NCBI GenBank assembly: GCA_964402115.1
Contig: CAYOBW010000098.1
Location: forward strand, 1 to 24,102
Length of the DNA: 24,102 bases
Direction of reading: 5' to 3'
Source of the DNA: CAYOBW01 sp964402115
GTDB lineage: Bacteria > Verrucomicrobiota > Kiritimatiellia > UBA8416 > CAYOBW01
Part shown: in pieces, positions 16,083 to 22,096 of the stretch
How the letters are laid out: the number at the start of each line of letters is the position of its first letter
Numbering within the stretch: the stretch's first letter is position 1
The notes under the pieces: generated by a model
The model's database searches: none
What the model was told of the DNA's origin: nothing
The model's input: only the letters and a program-made list of their open reading frames with translations
Translations under genes and position numbers: made by a program

Positions 16083-17993
16083 CTATCGCACGTCCAGCGT
16101 CAACGCTCCCGTTCCCGGGTTCTCGAAAGGCCCCGGGGTCGGCTGCTTCCCATCCCGCGGCCGCCCGAAGTAGTCGGTGTCAACCTGCAGCGGCGAACCG
16201 TCAGCGTTTTCGTAGGGGAGCCCCGGAATCACGGCCTTGCCGAGGAGCGCCGTGGTCACCAGCGCCGTTCCCGTCTTCGGCAGGGGCGGGTCCAGCGTCA
16301 CGCTCAGGCGCAGGCGTGCGCCGTCGGCGACCAGCCGAATCCCGGGGTCCGCGCTTCCCGCGGCAGCGGCCGTCGGCGGTTCCTTCGCGTAGGGGAGGGC
16401 GCCGTTGCGGTAGACATTGCCGCCCGTCTGCAGCGGCTGCTCCCGCTGGTCGTAGACCCGGAGGCCGTAGCCGGCGGCGCGGCGGTGCCGGTCGCCCGCG
16501 CGCGCTGCTTCAGCCGGGACAGCGCCGCCCGCGCCGACGAACAGGTTGTTGTAGAAACGGTTGTCGCCACCCTTGATCGTGCGCAGGCCCGCCACGGCTG
16601 TGGTGTGCGCCGGGTGGTAGGGTGTTTCACGGCCCGGCTCCTCGGTGCTGACGATGCGGCCGGCAAACAGGTTGTGCGCGTACGCGCCCCCCTGGGACAT
16701 GTCGAGCAGGCTGGTGGGGGAGAGGAAGATGTTGTTGTCCACGAGGAACGGGCCGTGATTGACCTCGACGAACAGGTCCTCGGACGCGTTGTCGTGAAAA
16801 AGGTTGCGCGAAACGCGCGTGCCCTGCGCCATCCAGTCCAGCCAGAGCCCGCGGCAGGTGCGGTAGATGTGGTTGCGGCTGATCTCGACATCGATGGCGG
16901 CGTGGAACTTGATGCCCGCCATCTCGGCGCCGGTGAACAACCGGCGGACGTGGATGTCGTGGATGACGTTGTCGGTGACGACGCTGAAGGCGGGGCCCAG
17001 GCTGCCGACGATGCCGGCTTGCTCGCAGTGGGCAACCGTGTTGCCGCGCACGATGTGGCCGCCGATGTTCGCCTTCGTCCAGGCGCTGGCGTGGGCGTGG
17101 GCGCGCTCGATCGTCTTCACGTAGCCCTCGGCGGAGTTGGCCGAGGTGTTGTCGAACGCGTCGCCGTGTTTCCCGAGCGCGATGCCGGAGCAGACCGAGT
17201 GGCTGACGACATTGCTTTCGATGATCCAGCCCTTGCTCCAGTGCGTGCCGATCAGGCCGATCTGCTCGGCGGTGGGCGGCGCCCACGGGGTGGCCGCATG
17301 CCGCAACGCAAAACCGCGAACGGTGATGTAATTCATGCCCGGCTTCGCGGAATAGAAGACCGTCTGCCGCGCGTTGATCTCCGTCTCGGCCTCGTTCGGG
17401 TTGACCCCCTTGAACTGCGCCCAGATCGTGGTGTTGGACCCATCCACCCGGGCAAACCACAGCTGCGCGCTCACGCCCCCCTGCGGTGCCGGGCCGGCTG
17501 GTTTGAGCACGTCTTCGAGCTTGGCCGCCTCGACCAGCCACGCGCCATTGAGGTAAACGGCGCCGGTGTGGTGCTGCCGGCCCTTGGGGTTGAACCAGTC
17601 GCCGCGGATGAGGTCGCTGTAGGGGTTGAAGTTGCCGAAGAAGGCATTTGGTCGCGTCGTCTTCCAGACATCGTCCTGAACCTTCACCCAATCCTTGACG
17701 ACCTCCGAGCCCCTGATCTCGACCTGCTCGCCGGGGGCGGCCCGGTAAACGATGCGCTTGCGGTCGGATTCGCCTCCCCGCGGCGGATTCACGCGCTCGC
17801 GGTAGACGCCCGCCTGCACGGTGATCATGTCACCCGGCTGCGCGGCGTTGGCGGCGCACTGGATGGTGCGGAACGGCTCCGCCGCTGTGCCCGGATTGGC
17901 ATCGCGGCCGGTGACGGCCACATGGTGCTCGACGGCGTGGGCGTTGACGAGCCAGGCCACACACCCCAAGCACAGCAACGTTCTCCCGCCCAC
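16083..17993 (-). CDS. Exported right-handed parallel beta-helix protein
   Basis: A 636-residue protein with a GTG start. An in-frame TGA 18 nt upstream rules out a longer form. Residues 1-20 (MGGRTLLCLGCVAWLVNAHA) look like a signal peptide. Then comes HHVAVTGRDANPGTAAEPFR followed by TIQCAANAAQPGDMITVQAG, the DUF1565/pectate-lyase-superfamily opening of surface beta-helix proteins. The middle (~200-430) is rich in N-x-V/I/F turns (ESNVVSHSVCSGI, RGNTVAHCEQAGI, TDNVIHDIHV, SRNHIYRTCRGLWL, VDNNIFLSPTSLLD), the signature of PbH1 repeats. The C-terminus (DTDYFGRPRDGKQPTPGPFE) is a common closing motif of this group. Such folds occur in polysaccharide lyases and glycosidases acting outside the cell; no specific catalytic set is identifiable here. 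It is the first gene of the putative three-gene block, 62 bp before paralogue B. Confidence 0.8.
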   Translation of the reverse strand: MGGRTLLCLGCVAWLVNAHAVEHHVAVTGRDANPGTAAEPFRTIQCAANAAQPGDMITVQAGVYRERVNPPRGGESDRKRIVYRAAPGEQVEIRGSEVVKDWVKVQDDVWKTTRPNAFFGNFNPYSDLIRGDWFNPKGRQHHTGAVYLNGAWLVEAAKLEDVLKPAGPAPQGGVSAQLWFARVDGSNTTIWAQFKGVNPNEAETEINARQTVFYSAKPGMNYITVRGFALRHAATPWAPPTAEQIGLIGTHWSKGWIIESNVVSHSVCSGIALGKHGDAFDNTSANSAEGYVKTIERAHAHASAWTKANIGGHIVRGNTVAHCEQAGIVGSLGPAFSVVTDNVIHDIHVRRLFTGAEMAGIKFHAAIDVEISRNHIYRTCRGLWLDWMAQGTRVSRNLFHDNASEDLFVEVNHGPFLVDNNIFLSPTSLLDMSQGGAYAHNLFAGRIVSTEEPGRETPYHPAHTTAVAGLRTIKGGDNRFYNNLFVGAGGAVPAEAARAGDRHRRAAGYGLRVYDQREQPLQTGGNVYRNGALPYAKEPPTAAAAGSADPGIRLVADGARLRLSVTLDPPLPKTGTALVTTALLGKAVIPGLPYENADGSPLQVDTDYFGRPRDGKQPTPGPFENPGTGALTLDVR

Positions 17994-18042
17994 GTGCCAC
18001 CCCCCGTCTCACTGCATCGCCAGCCGCGACTCTCAAACCTCT

Positions 18043-18054
18043 TACTGTACAGTA
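18043..18054. promoter_or_regulatory. Perfect 12-bp palindrome TACTGTACAGTA, candidate operator
   Basis: The sequence TACTGTACAGTA is its own reverse complement and lies 50-61 bp upstream of the GTG of the beta-helix gene. It is AT-rich compared with its surroundings and overlaps the candidate -10 box. This is the geometry of a repressor site. The regulator is unknown; the half-site CTGT/ACAG recalls LexA boxes, but the centre-to-centre spacing is far too short for LexA. Confidence 0.45.
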
Positions 18055-18078
18055 TGGCACAGACGCTGCGTTTGTGAA
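18051..18078 (-). promoter_or_regulatory. Candidate sigma-70-like promoter of the beta-helix/PATR operon
   Basis: Reading the minus strand, TTCACA (complement of 18073-18078) is followed after 16 nt by CATACT (complement of 18051-18056). They match the -35 and -10 consensus at 5 of 6 and 4 of 6 positions. The position is right for the gene starting at 17993. This is pattern matching only. Confidence 0.3.
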
Positions 18079-18144
18079 TAGTCTGGAATCGCCAACGCAT
18101 GCACGAAATTCGCCTCCGCCGTCCGCATGCCGGCTGACGAGTGG

Positions 18145-18168
18145 ACCGCAGGCAGGAATGCCTGCGGT
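18145..18168. repeat. Intergenic palindrome with GGAA loop
   Basis: ACCGCAGGCA and TGCCTGCGGT form a perfect 10-bp stem closed by GGAA, a GNRA-type tetraloop. It sits in the spacer 18084-18282, where no gene is visible. A second small hairpin, GGCTGGAGCCAGCC, follows at 18200-18213. Both resemble REP-like palindromes rather than terminators, as neither has a T-tract. Confidence 0.55.
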
Positions 18169-18227
18169 ACCGGGTGGCGGCAGAGGGAGAGGTTTGCCGG
18201 GCTGGAGCCAGCCGTCCCCGGCCGGTC

Positions 18228-18276
18228 AGTGGATAGTGAACAGTGAACGGTGAACAGTGAACGCTGAACGGTGGAC
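18228..18276. repeat. Heptamer tandem repeat, seven copies of RGTGAAC
   Basis: Seven consecutive 7-bp units read AGTGGAT, AGTGAAC, AGTGAAC, GGTGAAC, AGTGAAC, GCTGAAC, GGTGGAC. The period is not a multiple of three and no gene spans it. It directly abuts the hairpin terminator at 18283. Function unknown. Confidence 0.75.
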
Positions 18277-18282
18277 AGAAAC

Positions 18283-18315
18283 GCAAAGGGCCGGACGTGC
18301 AGTCCGGCCCTTTGC
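18283..18315 (-). terminator. Hairpin terminator of the sugar isomerase gene
   Basis: GCAAAGGGCCGGAC (18283-18296) pairs perfectly with GTCCGGCCCTTTGC (18302-18315) around a 5-nt loop. It begins 20 nt past the TAG at 18336 in the direction of transcription. The following minus-strand GTTTCTGT gives only a weak U-tract, but the stem is long and well placed. Confidence 0.75.
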
Positions 18316-18335
18316 TCATGCGCTATGCGACGGTT

Positions 18336-19373
18336 CTACTGGTTCTTCTTGTCGAACGCCGCGTCGAAGGCCAGCTTGCTGGGCGCGAAGTCCAGCTTGC
18401 GGACGAAGGCGCAGGCCTCCGTGCCGCCGTGCACGCGGTCCATGCGGCTGTCTTCCCACTCGACCGACAGCGGACCCTGGTAGCCGACATCGTTCATCGC
18501 GACGATGATGTCCTCGAAGCGCGTATCCCCGCGGCCCGGCGACCGGAAGTCCCAGTAGCGGCTGGCGGTGCCGAAGTCCACGTGCCCGCCGAACACGCCC
18601 ACCGTGCCGTCGCCATGGCCCCACCACGCGTCCTTGACGTGCGCGTGGAAGATGCGGCAGCCGAACGTGCGGATGAACTTGACGTAGTCCACCCCCTGGT
18701 AGCCCAGGTGCGACGGGTCATAGTTGAACCCGAAGCGCTTGTGACCCTTGACGGCATCCAGGGCGCGCTGCGCCGAGGCGATGTCGAAGGCGATCTCGGT
18801 GGGGTGCACCTCGAGGGCGAAGTTCACGTCTGCCGCGTCGAACGCATCCAGGATGGGCAGCCAGCGGGCCGCGAAGTCCTGGAAGCCGGCCTCGATGTAG
18901 GCCTGGCTGGTGGGCGGGAAGGCGTACACCGCCTGCCAGATGCTGGAACCGGTGAAGCCGTTGACCACGGCCGGCCGCGCCGGCAGGTCGGCGGGCTTGG
19001 CGTCGAAGAAATTCCGGGCGGCCTTGGCCGTCTTGATCATCGACTTCGCCGCGCGCCGGCGCACGCCCTCGGGCTTGCCGTCGCCCCACATCGCGGGGGA
19101 CAGGATCGCCTTGTGGCGCTCGTCGATCAGGTCGCAAACCGCCTGGCCCACGAGGTGGCTCGAGATGGCGAAACAGTTCAGCCCGTTGGCCGTCAGCAGC
19201 GCCCAGAGATCCCGGCAGTAGGTCTTGCTGGCGGCGGCCTGGTCCACGTCGAAGTGGTCGCCCCAGCAGGCGAGCTCCACCCCGTCGTAGCCCATCTGCT
19301 TGACGAGCGGCGCGAGATCCTTGATGGACAAATCGGCCCATTGGCCGGTGAACAGGGTGACAGGTCGTGCCAT
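18336..19373 (-). CDS. Sugar phosphate isomerase/epimerase-like TIM barrel protein
   Basis: A 345-residue cytoplasmic protein of the xylose-isomerase-like TIM-barrel family (AP endonuclease 2 superfamily). Barrel strands carry the expected features: MGYDGVELACWGDHFD (residues 27-42), FAISSHL (68-74), FALEVHPTEIAFD (185-197), FGFNYDPSHLGYQGVDYVKF (214-233), IFHAHVKD (241-248) and LSVEWEDSRMD (302-312). E188, D219, H245 and E305 are the probable metal ligands, as in related divalent-metal sugar isomerases. All are present, so it should be active. The substrate cannot be told from sequence. No signal peptide is present. The start ATG has a strong RBS, AGGGAGGA (complement of 19381-19388), 7 nt upstream. 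It is a single-gene unit bounded by its own terminator. It could process a sugar released by the neighbouring exported proteins, but this is inference from location. Confidence 0.88.
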   Translation of the reverse strand: MARPVTLFTGQWADLSIKDLAPLVKQMGYDGVELACWGDHFDVDQAAASKTYCRDLWALLTANGLNCFAISSHLVGQAVCDLIDERHKAILSPAMWGDGKPEGVRRRAAKSMIKTAKAARNFFDAKPADLPARPAVVNGFTGSSIWQAVYAFPPTSQAYIEAGFQDFAARWLPILDAFDAADVNFALEVHPTEIAFDIASAQRALDAVKGHKRFGFNYDPSHLGYQGVDYVKFIRTFGCRIFHAHVKDAWWGHGDGTVGVFGGHVDFGTASRYWDFRSPGRGDTRFEDIIVAMNDVGYQGPLSVEWEDSRMDRVHGGTEACAFVRKLDFAPSKLAFDAAFDKKNQ

Positions 19374-19520
19374 GAGTGCGTCCTCCCTATGCTGGGTGTT
19401 ACTGCTGCCTCCTGCGTGTCAACCGCAGAACAATTGCCGGCGAGTCTAGCGGCGTCGCGGGGCGACGGGCAAGCGGAATCTGCCGGGCTCAGTAACGCCT
19501 CATTGACACAGGGGGGCGAT

Positions 19521-19590
19521 AACGGCGGGGACCGCCGTCTCCACGCCTCGTCGCCTGCCTACGCCATGGAGACGGCCGTCCCCGGCCGTT
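19521..19590. repeat. Long imperfect inverted repeat in intergenic spacer
   Basis: The left arm 19521-19542 (AACGGCGGGGACCGCCGTCT then CC) and the right arm 19568-19590 (GGAGACGGCCGTCCCCGGCC then GTT) are reverse complements apart from small differences, around a 25-nt centre. Each arm also folds on itself. The core CCGTCCCCGGCC also occurs near 18212. I see no gene in 19374-19693. This looks like a REP/BIME-type element. Confidence 0.6.
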
Positions 19591-19684
19591 ATGTGCAAGG
19601 GAAGCCCACTGCGGCACTGACGCATTACCGCACCATCCAGAAAGCCATTGCGCCCGCTCTCCCCGGCGTGTACGTTTCCAGTTA

Positions 19685-19747
19685 CACGCGCGCGTGGTTT
19701 GCCCGTGGTTTGCCTGGCACCGTGTGGGTCCCGCCTATGACGGCGGG
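19685..19747. repeat. Cluster of short palindromes plus a RAYT-end-like motif
   Basis: CACGCGCGCGTG (19685-19696) is a perfect 12-bp palindrome. TTTGCCTGGCACC (19709-19721) is identical to the core of the right end of the transposase element at 22056-22068. CCCGCC-TATGAC-GGCGGG (19730-19747) is a 6-bp-stem hairpin. The middle motif suggests an earlier or nested copy of the same element's end. Confidence 0.45.
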
Positions 19748-19789
19748 TCGTGTGGAACCGAGCACGTGGAGCAGTCCGAGAGAGCCATC

Positions 19790-19903
19790 ATGGCGTCGGG
19801 TTCCCCGGCGAACGACCGCCGGTTGCCCTGGCTGCACGGGCGCTGGATGCGGCAGGAGGATTGGAAGAAGGCGAACCTGGCGGCACGAGGGCTGCAACAA
19901 TGA
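19790..19903 (+). CDS. Possible short peptide gene or gene remnant (37 aa)
   Basis: From the ATG at 19790 this reads MASGSPANDRRLPWLHGRWM and ends in WKKANLAARGLQQ. The frame stays open upstream to a GTG at 19694. The TGA at 19901-19903 overlaps the ATG at 19900 (ATGA), a usual sign of translational coupling. The Trp/Arg-rich composition looks coding-like, but I do not recognise the family. It may be the C-terminal remnant of a larger gene lost from the left. Confidence 0.3.
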   Translation: MASGSPANDRRLPWLHGRWMRQEDWKKANLAARGLQQ

Positions 19904-20035
19904 AGGCGTCAAAGCTCGCGCTGGCTCTCGTGCTTACTGCTTCGGTCCTCTCCGCCGAGACGCGCCCGTTCAACGACTTTGCTTACAGCGCGGCGTTGCG
20001 CATCCAGAATCGGCAAGATTGGAGATTGGTGATGG
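19900..20035 (+). pseudogene. 5' fragment of an exported protein gene, cut off at the transposase element
   Basis: The ATG at 19900 opens MKASKLALALVLTASVLSAE, a textbook signal peptide, followed by TRPFNDFAYSAALRIQNRQ. The sequence then runs into the GATTGG-rich repeats that begin the mobile element near 20028. Beyond that point the frame reads element DNA and stops at 20092-20094. About 40 residues of the original gene remain. No continuation is visible after the element's right end at 22071. The family is not recognisable from so short a piece. Confidence 0.55.
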
Positions 20036-20041
20036 AGATTG

Positions 20042-20062
20042 GTGACAGGCAAATAGTGTCAC
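20042..20062. repeat. Terminal hairpin of element, outer left copy
   Basis: GTGACA and TGTCAC pair around GGCAAATAG. On the minus strand, reading outward, the end is ATTTGCCTGTCACCAAT. This matches ATTTGCCTGGCACCAAT at the right end with one difference, so the ends are inverted. The same hairpin recurs at 20725-20745. Confidence 0.6.
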
Positions 20063-20329
20063 GGGTGTCGGCGGAGAGGGGTGGCGCATCGTAGCTCGGG
20101 ACTTGGCGGGGACACTGTGGGAGGCGAGAATCAGTGGAAGGGGGGTAGAGACTGCTCGGAAGGGTTGGAAGCGAAGCGAGGCAGAGCGTTTGCGTGCGCG
20201 CCAGCCGTGCGGGCGGCGTAGGGGACGGCAAGAGGGCGTGGAAGCGTTGCTGGTGTAAGCGGTGGACCGCAGTCAACCGGCCGACGATGTGTTGGAGACA
20301 GAATCACCTGTGCTGCGAAGTGCCCGGGG

Positions 20330-20664
20330 CTACAACTTCAGATCGCGGAGCCGCTTGTAGCACACGAGTTCGACCCCGGCGAGGGCGGCGTCCTGCGCGA
20401 TGGCGAAACGGCGCTTGCCGAGGTGCTCCGCGCCGCGCGCCGCCGAGATAATCTCGGTGACGAACCGCCGCGAGCCGATCACCAGCCCATCGGCCCAGTA
20501 GCGCATGCGCCGCGTGGCGACGGTGCTGAAAGGCAGGGGCTTGCCGGCCGCCTTGATTGCTGCCTCGGCCACGTCCTGTGTCTGGCGGCGGTTCAGCTGC
20601 CAGGCGAAGGCCTCGCGGAAGCGCGTATGCAGAGCCTGTTGGTCGAACACATGCAGTAAACCCT
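20330..20664 (-). pseudogene. Duplicated C-terminal fragment of the RAYT transposase
   Basis: It encodes residues ~206-315 of the transposase at 21013-21960 with identical amino acids, from VFDQQALHTRFREAFAW to KRLRDLKL. It lacks the HUH and tyrosine motifs, so it cannot be catalytic. It lies in copy 1 of the 629-bp direct repeat. The GTG at 20650 could initiate a 106-residue peptide, but no RBS supports this. Confidence 0.85.
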
Positions 20665-20744
20665 AAGAGGGAAGATTGGTGACAGGCAAATAGTGTCAGG
20701 GAAGATTGGTGACAGGGAAGATTGGTGACAGGCAAATAGTGTCA
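20665..20744. repeat. Short iterated motif joining the two large repeat copies
   Basis: The unit GGGAAGATTGGTGACA, with or without GGCAAATAGTGTCA, occurs at 20669-20698 (long), 20699-20714 (short) and 20715-20744 (long). Variant GATTGG units also flank copy 1 at 20027-20041. These iterations are plausible substrates for slippage or unequal recombination that made the 629-bp duplication. Confidence 0.75.
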
Positions 20745-21347
20745 CGGGTGTCGGCGGAGAGGGGTGGCGCATCGTAGCTCGGGACTTGGCGGGGACACTG
20801 TGGGAGGCGAGAATCAGTGGAAGGGGGGTAGAGACTGCTCGGAAGGGTTGGAAGCGAAGCGAGGCAGAGCGTTTGCGTGCGCGCCAGCCGTGCGGGCGGC
20901 GTAGGGGACGGCAAGAGGGCGTGGAAGCGTTGCTGGTGTAAGCGGTGGACCGCAGTCAACCGGCCGACGATGTGTTGGAGACAGAATCACCTGTGCTGCG
21001 AAGTGCCCGGGGCTACAACTTCAGATCGCGGAGCCGCTTGTAGCACACGAGTTCGACCCCGGCGAGGGCGGCGTCCTGCGCGATGGCGAAACGGCGCTTG
21101 CCGAGGTGCTCCGCGCCGCGCGCCGCCGAGATAATCTCGGTGACGAACCGCCGCGAGCCGATCACCAGCCCATCGGCCCAGTAGCGCATGCGCCGCGTGG
21201 CGACGGTGCTGAAAGGCAGGGGCTTGCCGGCCGCCTTGATTGCTGCCTCGGCCACGTCCTGTGTCTGGCGGCGGTTCAGCTGCCAGGCGAAGGCCTCGCG
21301 GAAGCGCGTATGCAGAGCCTGTTGGTCGAACACATGCAGTAAACCCT
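20719..21347. repeat. Direct repeat copy 2 (629 bp), attached to the intact transposase
   Basis: This is the counterpart of 20036-20664. Positions 20719-21012 are the non-coding 3' segment of the element, with pyrimidine-rich minus-strand sequence and no recognisable gene. 21013-21347 is the 3' part of the transposase gene. The repeat ends where copy 1 reads AAGAGG and this copy continues TGAAGC into the full gene. Confidence 0.9.
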
Positions 21348-21960
21348 TGAAGCACGGCATGATGTGCGCATCCAGGTTGGCGGCGAAGGGATGGCGTTTC
21401 GACCCGCACCAAGCGCCAAAGTCACTGAAACGGTAGTCGGCGGGATCGGCGACCAGTCCGGCCCGGACGGGATTCAGGGCGATGTACTGCCAGCAGTCCC
21501 AGACCGCCACCCCTTCCTCCAGCAGCGTGTGCTTGAAGCGCCCGGCCCAGAGCGCGCCCCGGCGACGGATCGGACGCGTACGGTTGAACCAGCAGGAGAA
21601 CTGGTGCTGAAGGTCATGCATGAACCAGCTGATGTCGCGCAACTGCTCGGCCGCAATCCGGCAGGTTTCGGTGCCGGACTGCAGTGCGGGCTGCTTTCCA
21701 TAATAGGCGTTGTACCGTGCGCAGGTCTCCTCATCGGAGGGCGGCTCGGCCGGCGCGAAGAGGACGAGGTGGAAGTGGTTAGCCATGACCGTATAGCCAA
21801 CCACCTCAACGATATAGAGTTGCGAGAGCTTGTGCAGCAGGGAGACGAAGTGCTCCTTCTCGACGTCGGCGAAGGGACGATCACCCGGATCGCCCGCGAC
21901 GCGGTTGTAGGTGTGGTAGAAAACGTCCCGACCGCTGGGCTTGAGTCGCGGATGGCGCAT
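21013..21960 (-). CDS. REP-associated tyrosine transposase (Y1/IS200-like HUH family)
   Basis: A 315-residue protein. The opening RHPRLKPSGRDVFYHTYNRV and the block GYTVMANHFHLVLFAP (residues 55-70, HUH-type H62-F63-H64) are the nuclease core. RRRGALWAGRFKHTLLEEG (132-150) and DCWQYIALNPVRAGLVADP (155-173) are typical of RAYTs. Y159 aligns with the catalytic tyrosine of the E. coli RAYT (DYIYINPV), so all catalytic residues appear intact. It would cut and rejoin single-stranded DNA at hairpin-flanked sites. The C-terminal ~110 residues are longer than in the short enteric RAYTs and may bind DNA. The start ATG at 21960 has AGGAG (complement of 21970-21974) 9 nt upstream. The gene is complete, and its 3' third is duplicated downstream. 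Confidence 0.88.
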   Translation of the reverse strand: MRHPRLKPSGRDVFYHTYNRVAGDPGDRPFADVEKEHFVSLLHKLSQLYIVEVVGYTVMANHFHLVLFAPAEPPSDEETCARYNAYYGKQPALQSGTETCRIAAEQLRDISWFMHDLQHQFSCWFNRTRPIRRRGALWAGRFKHTLLEEGVAVWDCWQYIALNPVRAGLVADPADYRFSDFGAWCGSKRHPFAANLDAHIMPCFKGLLHVFDQQALHTRFREAFAWQLNRRQTQDVAEAAIKAAGKPLPFSTVATRRMRYWADGLVIGSRRFVTEIISAARGAEHLGKRRFAIAQDAALAGVELVCYKRLRDLKL

Positions 21961-22045
21961 GGGTGCTCACTCCTGGCTGTGGCCGGGCCCCTTGCCCGAC
22001 CTCTGCATAGAGGAAGCCGTGAGCGCTTCCCTTTTCCGGAAAAAT

Positions 22046-22071
22046 GTGCAAATAATTTGCCTGGCACCAAT
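22046..22071. repeat. Right terminal hairpin of the RAYT element
   Basis: GTGCAAATAATTTGCCTGGC is followed by ACCAAT. It includes the perfect 13-bp palindrome GCAAATAATTTGC (22048-22060) and outer GTGC/GCAC arms. It is the inverted partner of the left-end motif and lies 25 bp before the ATG of the next gene. Confidence 0.6.
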
Positions 22072-22096
22072 ACGTGGGGCGTTGGGCGGCAGAAGC

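Larger units (their letters stand above)
20036..20664. repeat. Direct repeat copy 1 (629 bp) of the RAYT 3' region
   Basis: This stretch matches 20719-21347 at a constant offset of 683 bp, and I found no differences when comparing the two line by line. It holds the left terminal hairpin, ~294 bp of non-coding DNA and the last ~110 codons of the transposase. The match starts at AGATTGGTGACAGGC and stops after ATGCAGTAAACCCT. Confidence 0.9.
20719..22071 (-). mobile_element. RAYT (REP-associated tyrosine transposase) element
   Basis: The element comprises the transposase gene, ~110 bp of 5' flank and ~294 bp of 3' non-coding DNA. Its ends carry inverted ATTTGCCTG(G/T)CACCAAT motifs that fold into hairpins. 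The outer left end may instead be at 20036 if the duplicated segment is counted. Elements of this class move or maintain small palindromic repeats, which fits the many spacer palindromes in this window. Confidence 0.65.

Noticed and set aside
16068..20045. Plus-strand frames of 669 and 582 codons opposite the beta-helix and isomerase genes
   Set aside because: Shadow frames. The second even runs across a hairpin terminator and repeat-rich spacer, and neither shows a family motif.
19983..20276. A 97-codon minus-strand frame, with a near-identical one at 20696-20959
   Set aside because: Pro/Ser/Leu-rich with no motif and no RBS, lying in the duplicated non-coding 3' segment of the RAYT element. 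The duplication alone explains its apparent conservation.
20665..20744. CRISPR array
   Set aside because: Only three irregular iterations with no unique spacers of constant length; they are slippage-type repeats of the element end.
21013..21960. Loss of the catalytic tyrosine in the RAYT, because FSCWFN lacks the usual tyrosines
   Set aside because: Alignment by memory with the E. coli RAYT places the catalytic tyrosine in the YI-x-x-NP block, which is present here as Y159.
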